In this document: one piece after another, positions 1 through 4,922 of the stretch | How positions within the stretch are numbered: position 1 is the first letter of the stretch | Layout of the letters: each line of letters begins with the position of its first letter | Assembly (NCBI GenBank): GCA_030040455.1 | Contig: JASHTR010000404.1 | Coordinates: 1-5,117, forward strand | DNA: 5,117 bases | Source of the DNA: Terriglobia bacterium | GTDB taxonomy: Bacteria; Acidobacteriota; Terriglobia; UBA7540 | Reading direction: 5' to 3' | Made by a program: the position numbers and the translations under genes | The notes under the pieces: generated by a model | What the model saw: the letters and a program-made list of their open reading frames with translations, nothing else | Told to the model about the DNA's origin: nothing | The model's database searches: none

Positions 1-692
1 TAAAACCACTTGCGAAAGTAAGCTTTAGTCAGTCGGCGAGGTGTGACGGGGTGGTACACAACGGCGCCCGGCACATATATGATTTTTTCCCCCGCGTTGG
101 TTAGCCGATGGCCGTATTCGTCGTCTTCATAACCCGCCACAGATTTTCCATCCACGCTCAGACCCACTTGAAAGAGACCGTACTTCTCAAAGGCTTCCCT
201 TCTAAAAGCACTGTTCGCCCCAATTGCATAGTTCAACTCCCGGGGTTCCTTGCCAAAGTCGAGATGCAAAACAGCCTGCTGTCCCTCCATTTGCAGCCAC
301 GAGGGCATAGGATCATTCCACACTGGAACAATCTTCCCTCCCGCCGCAATGCAGCCCCATTCGTCCAACGCCTGCTTCAGGCTTACAAGCCACTTCGGGT
401 CAAACGTGACATCGTCGTCGGTGAAAGTGATGATTTCGCCTCTTGCCTCCTGGATCCCTCGGTTGAGCGCAACAGACCTGCCTTGCTGCGGCTCGAATAC
501 GTAGCGCACGTTTAGGCCGGAGGTGGCAGCAAACGCTTCCGCGACGCTGCGGGTGGAATCCGCGGAGTTGTTATCTACTATCAGAAGTTCCCACATCAGG
601 GACGGCGGGGCTTCCAAAGCCCGGAGGCTGGAAAGAGTAACCGCTAGACTGGCGGCACGGTTATAAGTGCAGACAACAACGCTGATATCCAT
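1..692 (-). CDS. Family 2 glycosyltransferase, 3' end cut by the window edge
   Basis: Reading the minus strand from the ATG at 690-692 gives 230 residues without a stop before the window ends. Seen: the N-terminus MDISVVVCTYNR is the nucleotide-binding start of a GT-A fold; LLIVDNNSADST follows at about 36-47; a run of three Asp (92-94, in FTDDDV) is the DxD-type metal and sugar-nucleotide site; GYEDDEYGHRL at 188-198 matches the acidic catalytic-base region. No signal peptide or membrane segment is visible in this part. Known of the family: these cytoplasmic enzymes transfer a sugar from an NDP-sugar to a lipid-linked acceptor or growing glycan. Inferred: a role in exopolysaccharide or O-antigen assembly, from the neighbouring GT4 and flippase remnant; donor and acceptor cannot be told. 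The ATG is chosen because the CTYNR motif sits at its usual place, although no good Shine-Dalgarno lies directly upstream. Most of the family's usual 300 or so residues are present. A broken paralogue of its first half lies at 3049-3409. Confidence 0.9.
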   Translation of the reverse strand, partial: MDISVVVCTYNRAASLAVTLSSLRALEAPPSLMWELLIVDNNSADSTRSVAEAFAATSGLNVRYVFEPQQGRSVALNRGIQEARGEIITFTDDDVTFDPKWLVSLKQALDEWGCIAAGGKIVPVWNDPMPSWLQMEGQQAVLHLDFGKEPRELNYAIGANSAFRREAFEKYGLFQVGLSVDGKSVAGYEDDEYGHRLTNAGEKIIYVPGAVVYHPVTPRRLTKAYFRKWF

Positions 693-706
693 GAAATAAA
701 CAGGGA

Positions 707-732
707 AAAAGGAGGAAGAAGAACCTCCTTTT
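707..732 (-). promoter_or_regulatory. Leader hairpin upstream of GT2 (attenuator or terminator-like)
   Basis: A perfect 9-bp stem (707-715 with 724-732) with an 8-nt loop lies between the putative promoter and the GT2 start. On the minus strand the 5' arm contains AAGGAGG, the full Shine-Dalgarno consensus, paired with CCTCCTT, and the 3' arm runs into five T residues. It could be a weak intrinsic terminator in the leader, or, read on the plus strand, a terminator ending in TTTT. The AAGGAGG is about 32 nt from the ATG, too far to serve as its ribosome site. The paralogous leader keeps a shorter version (3427-3444). Confidence 0.4.
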
Positions 733-761
733 CGTTCAAGATAACCTGAGTGTGCTTACTT

Positions 762-767
762 ATTGTA
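762..767 (-). promoter_or_regulatory. Possible extended -10 box for the GT2 gene
   Basis: The minus strand reads TGCTACAAT here, a TGn extension plus a 5-of-6 match to TATAAT, about 70 nt before the GT2 start. No convincing -35 hexamer is seen, as is usual for extended -10 promoters. The second leader copy has TGCTAACAT at the same place, a weaker match. This is prediction from motif only. Confidence 0.3.
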
Positions 768-800
768 GCACAGCCTGTGAGATAGGTGGTTGACGCCTCA

Positions 801-897
801 TTTCAGCTTCAGCTTTCGACTTTGAACTTTCAACCTGCGTTTCGCTGCTACCCGGTCCCGGCTTACCACTTTCGACTCCGGACCTTTTACCTGGCTG
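801..897. repeat. Degenerate heptanucleotide repeat tract
   Basis: The plus strand breaks naturally into 7-nt units: TCAGCTT, TCGACTT, TGAACTT, TCAACCT, and further on ACTTTCG, ACTCCGG, ACCTTTT, ACCTGGC. Two 25-nt blocks, 813-837 and 869-893, form a direct repeat with 19 of 25 positions identical. The unit style resembles the tract between gcvT and gcvH, so both probably belong to one genome-wide intergenic repeat class. A function is not evident. Confidence 0.6.
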
Positions 898-938
898 CGG
901 ATGCTTGCCATCCCCCGGTATTGGAGGGGCGGTCGAGG

Positions 939-966
939 AGAATTTTCTTGATATGGAGAAAATTCT
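939..966. repeat. Perfect inverted repeat, AT-rich hairpin
   Basis: A 10-bp perfect stem pairs 939-948 with 957-966 around an 8-nt loop. It ends exactly where the next hairpin begins. The stem is AT-rich and no T-run follows on either strand, so it is not a typical intrinsic terminator. Confidence 0.55.
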
Positions 967-994
967 GATGTTTCGTACTAATGAGTGAAACATC
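967..994. repeat. Perfect inverted repeat adjoining the previous one
   Basis: GATGTTTC (967-974) pairs with GAAACATC (987-994) around a 12-nt loop. It abuts the 939-966 hairpin with no spacer and has the same overall length of 28 nt. Confidence 0.5.
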
Positions 995-1060
995 TGGAAG
1001 CGATTTGCGAGCTGAACCACCAAGTGCTGCGGCCGGACGAGTAGGCCATTTTTTTGACCC

Positions 1061-1096
1061 GGTTGTGATTCATTTATAAGAATGAATCACGAAACC
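1061..1096. repeat. Stem-loop downstream of the flippase remnant
   Basis: GTGATTCATT (1065-1074) and AATGAATCAC (1081-1090) form a perfect 10-bp stem with a 6-nt loop. GGTT (1061-1064) can extend it with AACC (1093-1096) across a 2-nt bulge. On the plus strand a run of seven T residues precedes it; no T-run follows on either strand, so it is a poor intrinsic terminator. It lies just beyond the broken end of the flippase fragment and could mark a rearrangement junction. Confidence 0.5.
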
Positions 1097-1131
1097 GACC
1101 TTTCCATAGCCCTCGCACGCCTCATCGAGTC

Positions 1132-1518
1132 TTACTTTCCCTGCCTCCGCCGCACCGCCCGCAAAAAGGCGGGAGAGAGCCTGAAGATCGAGCCGAGATA
1201 CATAGCGCCAACGCAAACGAGCGCAACAACCACAAGCGCAATGAGGCAATTGAGGCCCTCCTCGTCGCCGGTGGCGTAGTAGCTCGCCACGTACTTCTCG
1301 GTCGACGACTCCATGCCCAAATCGAGGACGCTGTAATATCCCAGGAATGAAAAAACGAGGTAATAGAGCCCGTATTGTTCCTCCCCAAGACGGTGAAGAA
1401 CGAACGGAGCCAGAAAAAAGCCAACCACCGAATAGACGGCCAGCGCCGCCCAATTGGCCGGTGCGTTCTTTAAGGTTAACGTCTTTTTTATACTCAATCT
1501 ATTCCTTGTGATCGGCAC
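1132..1518 (-). pseudogene. N-terminal remnant of a Wzx-type polysaccharide flippase
   Basis: The frame gives 128 residues from a GTG at 1516-1518; a TTG at 1495-1497 with AAGGA five bases upstream (1503-1507) is a likelier start, giving 121. Seen: hydrophobic segments at about 23-44, 50-67 and 88-112, and the stretch HRLGEEQYGLYYLVFSFLGY followed by a DLGM-S-T pattern, the typical first two helices of MOP-superfamily polysaccharide transporters. Known: these are inner-membrane proteins of about 450-500 residues with 12-14 helices that flip undecaprenyl-linked glycan units. Only about a quarter remains: after FRLSPAF the sequence turns basic (LRAVRRRQGK) and stops, and I find no continuation in any frame downstream. 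It sits between two glycosyltransferase genes on the same strand, as flippases do in Wzy-dependent clusters. It is almost certainly non-functional; a short membrane protein in its own right is the less likely alternative. Confidence 0.75.
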
Positions 1519-1840
1519 TTTGCGGCTTAAGTGGAGGGGTTGAAATTGTTGGATGGCCGTGAGGGGGAAGGGATGGCATTTGAGTTTGACATTATCATCA
1601 GAAAAGGGTTTTTTTGCCCCCCCCTCGTTGTGTAACTCGCCCAGCTTAAGATACTGAAAAACTTTGCGTGGATGTCATGCTGAGCATGAAGTGTTTTTTC
1701 TCGTCACTCATCACCGCTCGCTGCCTGTCAGAAGGGGCTGCCCACTCTCGTTCAGGACCGTGGGTATCGGAACTCCTTTAATCGCCCGCCACCGCTGCAG
1801 CACGTCTTCCAGTCCTTCACGAAGCTGTGGCAGCCGATCT
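1519..1840. other. Gene-poor gap between GT4 and flippase remnant
   Basis: No confident gene. It contains a run of seven T, a G and eight C (1609-1624), a small palindrome CATGCTGAGCATG (1676-1688), and on the minus strand an open stretch just past the GT4 stop (about 1711-1855, another frame than GT4) whose translation, RLPQLREGLEDVLQRWRAIK and onward, looks somewhat protein-like but has no start or ribosome site of its own. That stretch may be the tail of a lost gene. The remainder shows nothing I can name. Confidence 0.5.
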
Positions 1841-2998
1841 TTACGCCGAGGCCAGCAGCAGCTTCTTGATTTTATTCGTGCAGGCCTCAATGCTGAATTG
1901 TTCCACAACTTTCTGTCGTGCCCGGAGGCCCGCCTCTCGCCTTTCCTCTTCATGGCTCAGGACATATCGAAGCGCTTGCGCAAGGGCTGGCGCTGATCCG
2001 CGTTCCACAAGCCATCCGTCTTTGCCATGGGATATGATCTCGCTGGGCCCTCCATTATTCGGAGCAATGCACGGAAGCCCTGAGGCCATTGCCTCGATAA
2101 CAGCAATTCCGAAGCCCTCGTCTTCCTTGCACAATACAAAAACATCCGCTTCCTGGTGGAAAGGGCGTATGTCGTCAACGAAGCCGAAAAAGAAAACCTC
2201 CTCGGAAAGCCCTCTTTCCGCGGCTTTATAGCGCAGCCTTTCCTCCTCCGGTCCCTTTCCAACGATCCAGCACTTCAGCTTGACGCCTTGCGCCCGAAGC
2301 TGCCCTGCGGCACCAATCAGCAAATCGATCCTCTTTGTCGGGTCCAGCCTGGCGACAGAAAGCACCACTTTCTCTTCCTCACCAATCCCTAGCCGCGCGC
2401 GCAGGCTGGAAGGACGAGGATTCGTTGGTGAGAAATATTCGATGTCCACCCCATTCCATATGGTCAGCGATTTATTTGTAACGTTCTTTCCATATTCCCA
2501 GCCCAGACTCTTTCGGATGGCATTGCTGTCACAAACCACTCTGTCTGCGAATCTCCACGTGACCTTGCGTCCGAGATCATGGCGCGCTCGCCATCCTAAA
2601 AGGCGCCGGATGAAACTCCAGGGACCATCTATCTTGACCCTGGGTACACGGGTGGCCATATCGTGCTGATAATCCACGACTCGGCACGCTCCCGCAAGTC
2701 TCGCCGCCGGGTACGCATACCAGGGAAAATCCGACACGGTACCACTTTCAAAAACGATTGTGTCCGGACGGATCTTCCGGAAACTTCTCCAGTAATCGAA
2801 AAAATGGGTGTGCCTCAGCCCTGCGGCGATCTTCGGCTTGCCCGCCCAATCTCCTGAAAATATATCCTTGTAATCATAGCCCCCGAAGCAGAGGATAACC
2901 GGCTCGAATCTTGCTGGCTCCAACCGATTGATGAGATCAATCAAGTGCTTTTCGACGCCCCCAAAAGCCGAACCGTGATGGACAAAAACCACCTTCAT
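1841..2998 (-). CDS. Family 4 glycosyltransferase (GT-B fold)
   Basis: An intact 385-residue protein, the usual length for GT4 enzymes. Seen: the N-terminal Rossmann start MKVVFVHHGSAFGGVEKHL, with the acceptor-side GGVE loop at 13-16; ADRVVCDSNAIRKSL at 151-165; the linker WNGVDIEYF at 181-189; VVLSVARLDPTKRIDLLI at 211-228 opening the C-terminal nucleotide-sugar domain; VGKGPEEERL at 246-255; and the EX7E donor-binding motif E294 to E302 in EGFGIAVIE, followed by ASGLP and the NGGPSEII loop. Known: retaining enzymes that move a sugar from an NDP-sugar to a glycan or lipid acceptor at the inner face of the membrane. Inferred: a polysaccharide role from the neighbouring GT2 and flippase remnant; the exact sugar is unknown. 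The ATG at 2996-2998 puts the first beta strand at residue 1; upstream there is only a weak GGAAA. It lies 50 nt downstream of the GT2 pseudogene's stop on the same strand. Apart from the left-edge gene it is the only complete member of the patch. Confidence 0.93.
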   Translation of the reverse strand: MKVVFVHHGSAFGGVEKHLIDLINRLEPARFEPVILCFGGYDYKDIFSGDWAGKPKIAAGLRHTHFFDYWRSFRKIRPDTIVFESGTVSDFPWYAYPAARLAGACRVVDYQHDMATRVPRVKIDGPWSFIRRLLGWRARHDLGRKVTWRFADRVVCDSNAIRKSLGWEYGKNVTNKSLTIWNGVDIEYFSPTNPRPSSLRARLGIGEEEKVVLSVARLDPTKRIDLLIGAAGQLRAQGVKLKCWIVGKGPEEERLRYKAAERGLSEEVFFFGFVDDIRPFHQEADVFVLCKEDEGFGIAVIEAMASGLPCIAPNNGGPSEIISHGKDGWLVERGSAPALAQALRYVLSHEEERREAGLRARQKVVEQFSIEACTNKIKKLLLASA

Positions 2999-3048
2999 GC
3001 AATTTTTCCAGATTTCCTAAAATGTCGCGAAAGCGTGATTGCGAAACA

Positions 3049-3409
3049 TCAGCTCAAAAAGCACTTAGCAGCCGGATAATCTTTAAAAGCCTTTTTCATT
3101 TCGAGGAGCCATTGAGCGGGAATGACAACATCATCCTCGGTAAAGAGGAGAATCTCGCCTTTTGCCTCCTGAATCCCTCGGTTGAGCGCAAAGGACTTTC
3201 CTTGCTGCGGCTCGAATACGTAGCGCACGTTCAGGTCGGAAGCGGCAGCGAATTCCTCAATCACGCTGCGGGTGGAATCCGCCGAGTTGCTATCTACTAT
3301 CAGAAGCTACCAGATCAGGGACGGTGGGTCTTCCAAAACCCGGAGGCTGGAAAGAGTAACCCCCAGACTGGCGGCACGATTAAGTGCAGACAACAATGCT
3401 GATATCCAT
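3049..3409 (-). pseudogene. Broken 5' half of a second family 2 glycosyltransferase
   Basis: This is a paralogue of the GT2 gene at the left edge. From the homologous ATG (3407-3409) the reading MDISIVVCT ends at once because 2 nt are missing within the CTYNR codons (around 3379-3381). In the restored frame it continues as NRAASLGVTLSSLRVLEDPPSLIW, then hits an in-frame TAG (3307-3309) where the paralogue has GAA, then resumes as LLIVDSNSADSTRSV through FEPQQGKSFALNRGIQEAKGEILLFTEDDV. It ends at a TGA after KCFLS (3049-3051), so everything past the DxD region (the catalytic-base half) is absent. With one frameshift, one nonsense codon and a lost 3' half it cannot make an active enzyme. A fragment could be translated from the ATG at 3262-3264 (71 residues) but this has no obvious use. 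The GT4 gene starts 50 nt further on. Confidence 0.85.
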
Positions 3410-3494
3410 GAGATAAACAGGAAAGTGGAGGAAGAAAATCCTCCTTTTCGTTCAAGATAACCTGCTTGTGCATTCTTAATGTTAGCACAACCTG
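3130..3494. repeat. Direct repeat copy B: GT2 5' half plus leader
   Basis: This partner of the repeat at 411-777 has the same orientation, about 2.72 kb away. Homology runs from the DxD region of the coding sequence through the start codon and about 85 nt of leader, stopping near the AGCACAACCTG block at 3484-3494. Coding damage is confined to this copy. Weaker, protein-level similarity continues to about 3064. Confidence 0.85.
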
Positions 3495-3616
3495 AAGGGT
3501 GAATTGGCAAGGTCATTCAGGGGTTGTCGAGGATGGCATTGACCCTTTTTAAGCCCTATGCTACGTTGGCCCTTCAGCCCTGATTTTGAGAATCTGCCCT
3601 GCAACAGAGATCATTC
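3410..3616. other. Divergent spacer between GT2 pseudogene and gcvT
   Basis: The first 85 nt are the leader of the pseudogene (copy B). The remaining 120 nt must hold the gcvT promoter. The best plus-strand candidate I can see is TTGTCG (3525-3530) and TTTTAA (3548-3553) with 17 nt between, which is weak. No glycine-riboswitch-like tandem structure is recognisable in this short stretch. Confidence 0.35.
3427..3444 (-). promoter_or_regulatory. Leader hairpin of the GT2 pseudogene
   Basis: GGAGGA (3427-3432) pairs with TCCTCC (3439-3444) around a 6-nt loop. This is the counterpart of the 9-bp hairpin in the live copy, shortened where the flanking A/T pairs no longer match. A base change inside the loop (ATC in place of AAC next to the stem) restores a sixth pair, so the stem survives the sequence drift. 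Confidence 0.35.
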
Positions 3617-4732
3617 TTGGTTACTTCAGTCGCTCTTAAGCACACAGCTTTGTATGAGACACATCGCGCGGCGGGCGCGCGGATGGTGGAATTTGGCGGC
3701 TGGGAGATGCCGGTGGAGTATTCCGGCATCGTGGAAGAGCATCTCGCGGTCCGCGCGCGTGCCGGGCTTTTCGACGTCAGCCACATGGGAGAAATTGAGG
3801 TCCGTGGACCTAAAGCTCTCGATCTCCTCCAGCTTCTCACCCCCAATGACGTCACGCGCCTCAAGCTTTACCAGGCCCAATATTCGGCGCTGATGCATCC
3901 CGGGGGAAGCGCCGTGGACGATTGCGTCATTCATCGCCTGGACGAGGATTATTTTTTCGTTTGCGTCAACGCTGCGAACACGGAAAAGGATTTTGATTAC
4001 ATTCTTAAACACAATCCTTTCGGGAGCTCTTCGGAAGTTACGGTCCGGGACGTCTCCGCTCATTATTCCCAGCTTGCTCTCCAGGGACCGGCGGCCGTCG
4101 AGATTTTAGGAAGAGTAAACGACGCAGATGTTTCCACTCTAAAATATTATTGGTGCTGCCCCGCCGCCTGCTGCGGGGTGAAGGGGCTGCTGGCCAGGAC
4201 CGGTTATACTGGTGAAGACGGCTTTGAATTCTATTTTCATCCTTCCCGTTCCAAGGAGGTGTGGGACACCCTGCTCGCGGTGGGGAAAGAGAAGGGCTTG
4301 ATTCCAGCCGGGCTTGGGGCGCGCAATACGTTGCGACTGGAAGCTGCCTATCCACTTTACGGGCACGAGCTCGACGCTGAAACTACGCTGCTTGAGGCAG
4401 GACTCGGATGGATCTGCAAGCTAGAGAAGGGCGAATTCCTGGGGCGAGAGGTGCTTGCCCGACAAAAGAAAGAGGGGTTGCGCAAGAAGCTGGTGGGATT
4501 TGAAATGGTGGAGCGTGGGATTGCGCGGGAGGGCTACTCTATCTTGATGGAAGGGAAGGCGCAGGGGTGCGTCACCAGCGGCTCCTACGCGCCTTATTTG
4601 AAGAAGAATATCGGGTTGGCTTTTGTCCCGCCAGGCGAAGCTGAACCCGGGCGTGAATTCCACGTTGAGATTCGTGGCAAGCCCGTGCGCGCGCGCGTGA
4701 CAACTCTTCCCTTCTACCGCCGCCTGAAATGA
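3617..4732 (+). CDS. gcvT: Glycine cleavage system T protein (aminomethyltransferase)
   Basis: GcvT takes the aminomethyl group held on the lipoyl arm of GcvH and, with tetrahydrofolate, releases ammonia and forms 5,10-methylenetetrahydrofolate; it is cytoplasmic and part of the P-H-T-L complex. Seen over 371 residues, a normal length: FGGWEMPVEYSGIVEEH at 26-42, GLFDVSHMGEI at 50-60, the folate-site acidic pair in DDCVIHR at 101-107, ALQGP at 154-158, RTGYTGEDGFE at 194-204, GLGARNTLRLEAAYPLYGHEL at 232-252, and the C-terminal barrel domain with SGSYAPYLKKNIGLA at 321-335 ending in LPFYRR. The start is TTG at 3617: stops lie upstream in frame, no ATG or GTG is available before the conserved region, and the resulting N-terminus has the usual length. 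The ribosome site is weak (AGAGA, 3606-3610). Odd: residues 180-186 (CCPAACC) hold four cysteines in a loop that is variable in the family. gcvH follows after 190 nt. Confidence 0.96.
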   Translation: MVTSVALKHTALYETHRAAGARMVEFGGWEMPVEYSGIVEEHLAVRARAGLFDVSHMGEIEVRGPKALDLLQLLTPNDVTRLKLYQAQYSALMHPGGSAVDDCVIHRLDEDYFFVCVNAANTEKDFDYILKHNPFGSSSEVTVRDVSAHYSQLALQGPAAVEILGRVNDADVSTLKYYWCCPAACCGVKGLLARTGYTGEDGFEFYFHPSRSKEVWDTLLAVGKEKGLIPAGLGARNTLRLEAAYPLYGHELDAETTLLEAGLGWICKLEKGEFLGREVLARQKKEGLRKKLVGFEMVERGIAREGYSILMEGKAQGCVTSGSYAPYLKKNIGLAFVPPGEAEPGREFHVEIRGKPVRARVTTLPFYRRLK

Positions 4733-4894
4733 TAGAGACGAGAGACAAGGGATAAAAAGCAATCAGCTATCAGCACTCAGCTTTCAGGAAGAGCCCACGG
4801 CATGAAAAAACGCTCGCCGTGGCTACCACTTCCTGATTGCTGACCGCCGATCGCTGAACGCTCTTTGCTCACCTTTTGCCTCTCGTCTCTTATC
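4731..4894. repeat. Long heptad-based inverted repeat between gcvT and gcvH
   Basis: The left arm (4731-4791) and right arm (4829-4894) are imperfect inverted copies: both read GATA(A)GAGACGAGAG outermost and TCAGGAAG innermost when the right arm is reverse-complemented. Inside, both arms break into 7-nt units of AGCNNTC type (AGCAATC, AGCTATC, AGCACTC, AGCTTTC on the left; AGCGTTC, AGCGATC, GGCGGTC, AGCAATC on the right). At the centre a GC-rich hairpin pairs CACGGC (4796-4801) with GCCGTG (4816-4821), extended by AGC/GCT with one bulged base. The whole could fold into one stem-loop of about 160 nt in the gcvT-gcvH transcript. The left arm begins inside the gcvT stop codon. Confidence 0.8.
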
Positions 4895-4904
4895 ACTTGC
4901 TTTT

Positions 4905-4915
4905 GGAAGAGAGGA
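4905..4915 (+). promoter_or_regulatory. Ribosome binding site of gcvH
   Basis: A purine-rich GGAAGAGAGGA ends 7 nt before the ATG at 4923, with GAGG as the Shine-Dalgarno core. It supports that ATG as the gcvH start. Confidence 0.6.
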
Positions 4916-4922
4916 CTAGAAA

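Larger units (their letters stand above)
411..777. repeat. Direct repeat copy A: GT2 5' half plus leader
   Basis: This stretch aligns without gaps to about 3130-3494 except for 2 nt missing in the other copy inside the CTYNR codons, plus small length changes in the leader. Several runs over 25 nt are identical, for example around 481-510 and 725-749. Similarity fades towards the lower-coordinate end, where only the protein alignment remains convincing. Because the leader is included, the repeat reflects duplication or recombination of a whole 5' gene region and not only conservation of the protein. Confidence 0.85.
693..1131. other. Gene-free spacer with repeats and hairpins
   Basis: No convincing gene is present. 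From the GT2 side it holds the GT2 leader (693-777), a low-complexity 7-nt periodic tract (801-897), two back-to-back perfect hairpins (939-994) and a third, longer stem-loop (1061-1096). Short open frames here, such as 981-1079 on the plus strand and 760-1023 on the minus strand, have low-complexity or unrecognisable translations and no good ribosome site. Decayed coding DNA is the likely origin of part of it. Confidence 0.6.

Noticed and set aside
108..515. Plus-strand open frame of 135 codons
   Set aside because: It is the antisense shadow of the GT2 gene on the minus strand, whose motifs are clear.
801..897. CRISPR array
   Set aside because: The repeat units are 7 nt with no unique spacers of constant length; no cas genes are present.
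760..1023. Minus-strand frame of 87 codons upstream of GT2
   Set aside because: The translation is low-complexity (Ser, Lys, Pro, Gly rich) and comes from the heptad repeat tract; no ribosome site or family resemblance.
981..1079. Plus-strand frame MSETSGSDLRAEPPSAAAG... of 32 codons
   Set aside because: It lies across the second hairpin, has no Shine-Dalgarno and no recognisable similarity; too short to support.
1082..1279. Plus-strand frame of 65 codons starting MNHETDLSIALARL
   Set aside because: Most of it is antisense to the flippase remnant and there is no ribosome site before its ATG.
1586..1616. TTGACA at 1586-1591 as a plus-strand promoter
   Set aside because: The hexamer is perfect but the -10 position falls in a plain T-run, and no plus-strand gene follows.
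3022..3402. Plus-strand frame of 126 codons opposite the GT2 pseudogene
   Set aside because: It is open only because it mirrors a decayed coding sequence; its translation matches the antisense frame of copy A, not a protein family.
3410..3616. Glycine riboswitch before gcvT
   Set aside because: About half of the gap is GT2 leader and the rest is too short for, and lacks, the tandem aptamer architecture I would recognise.
3626..4063. Minus-strand frames inside gcvT
   Set aside because: They are shadows of gcvT, whose whole length matches the family.
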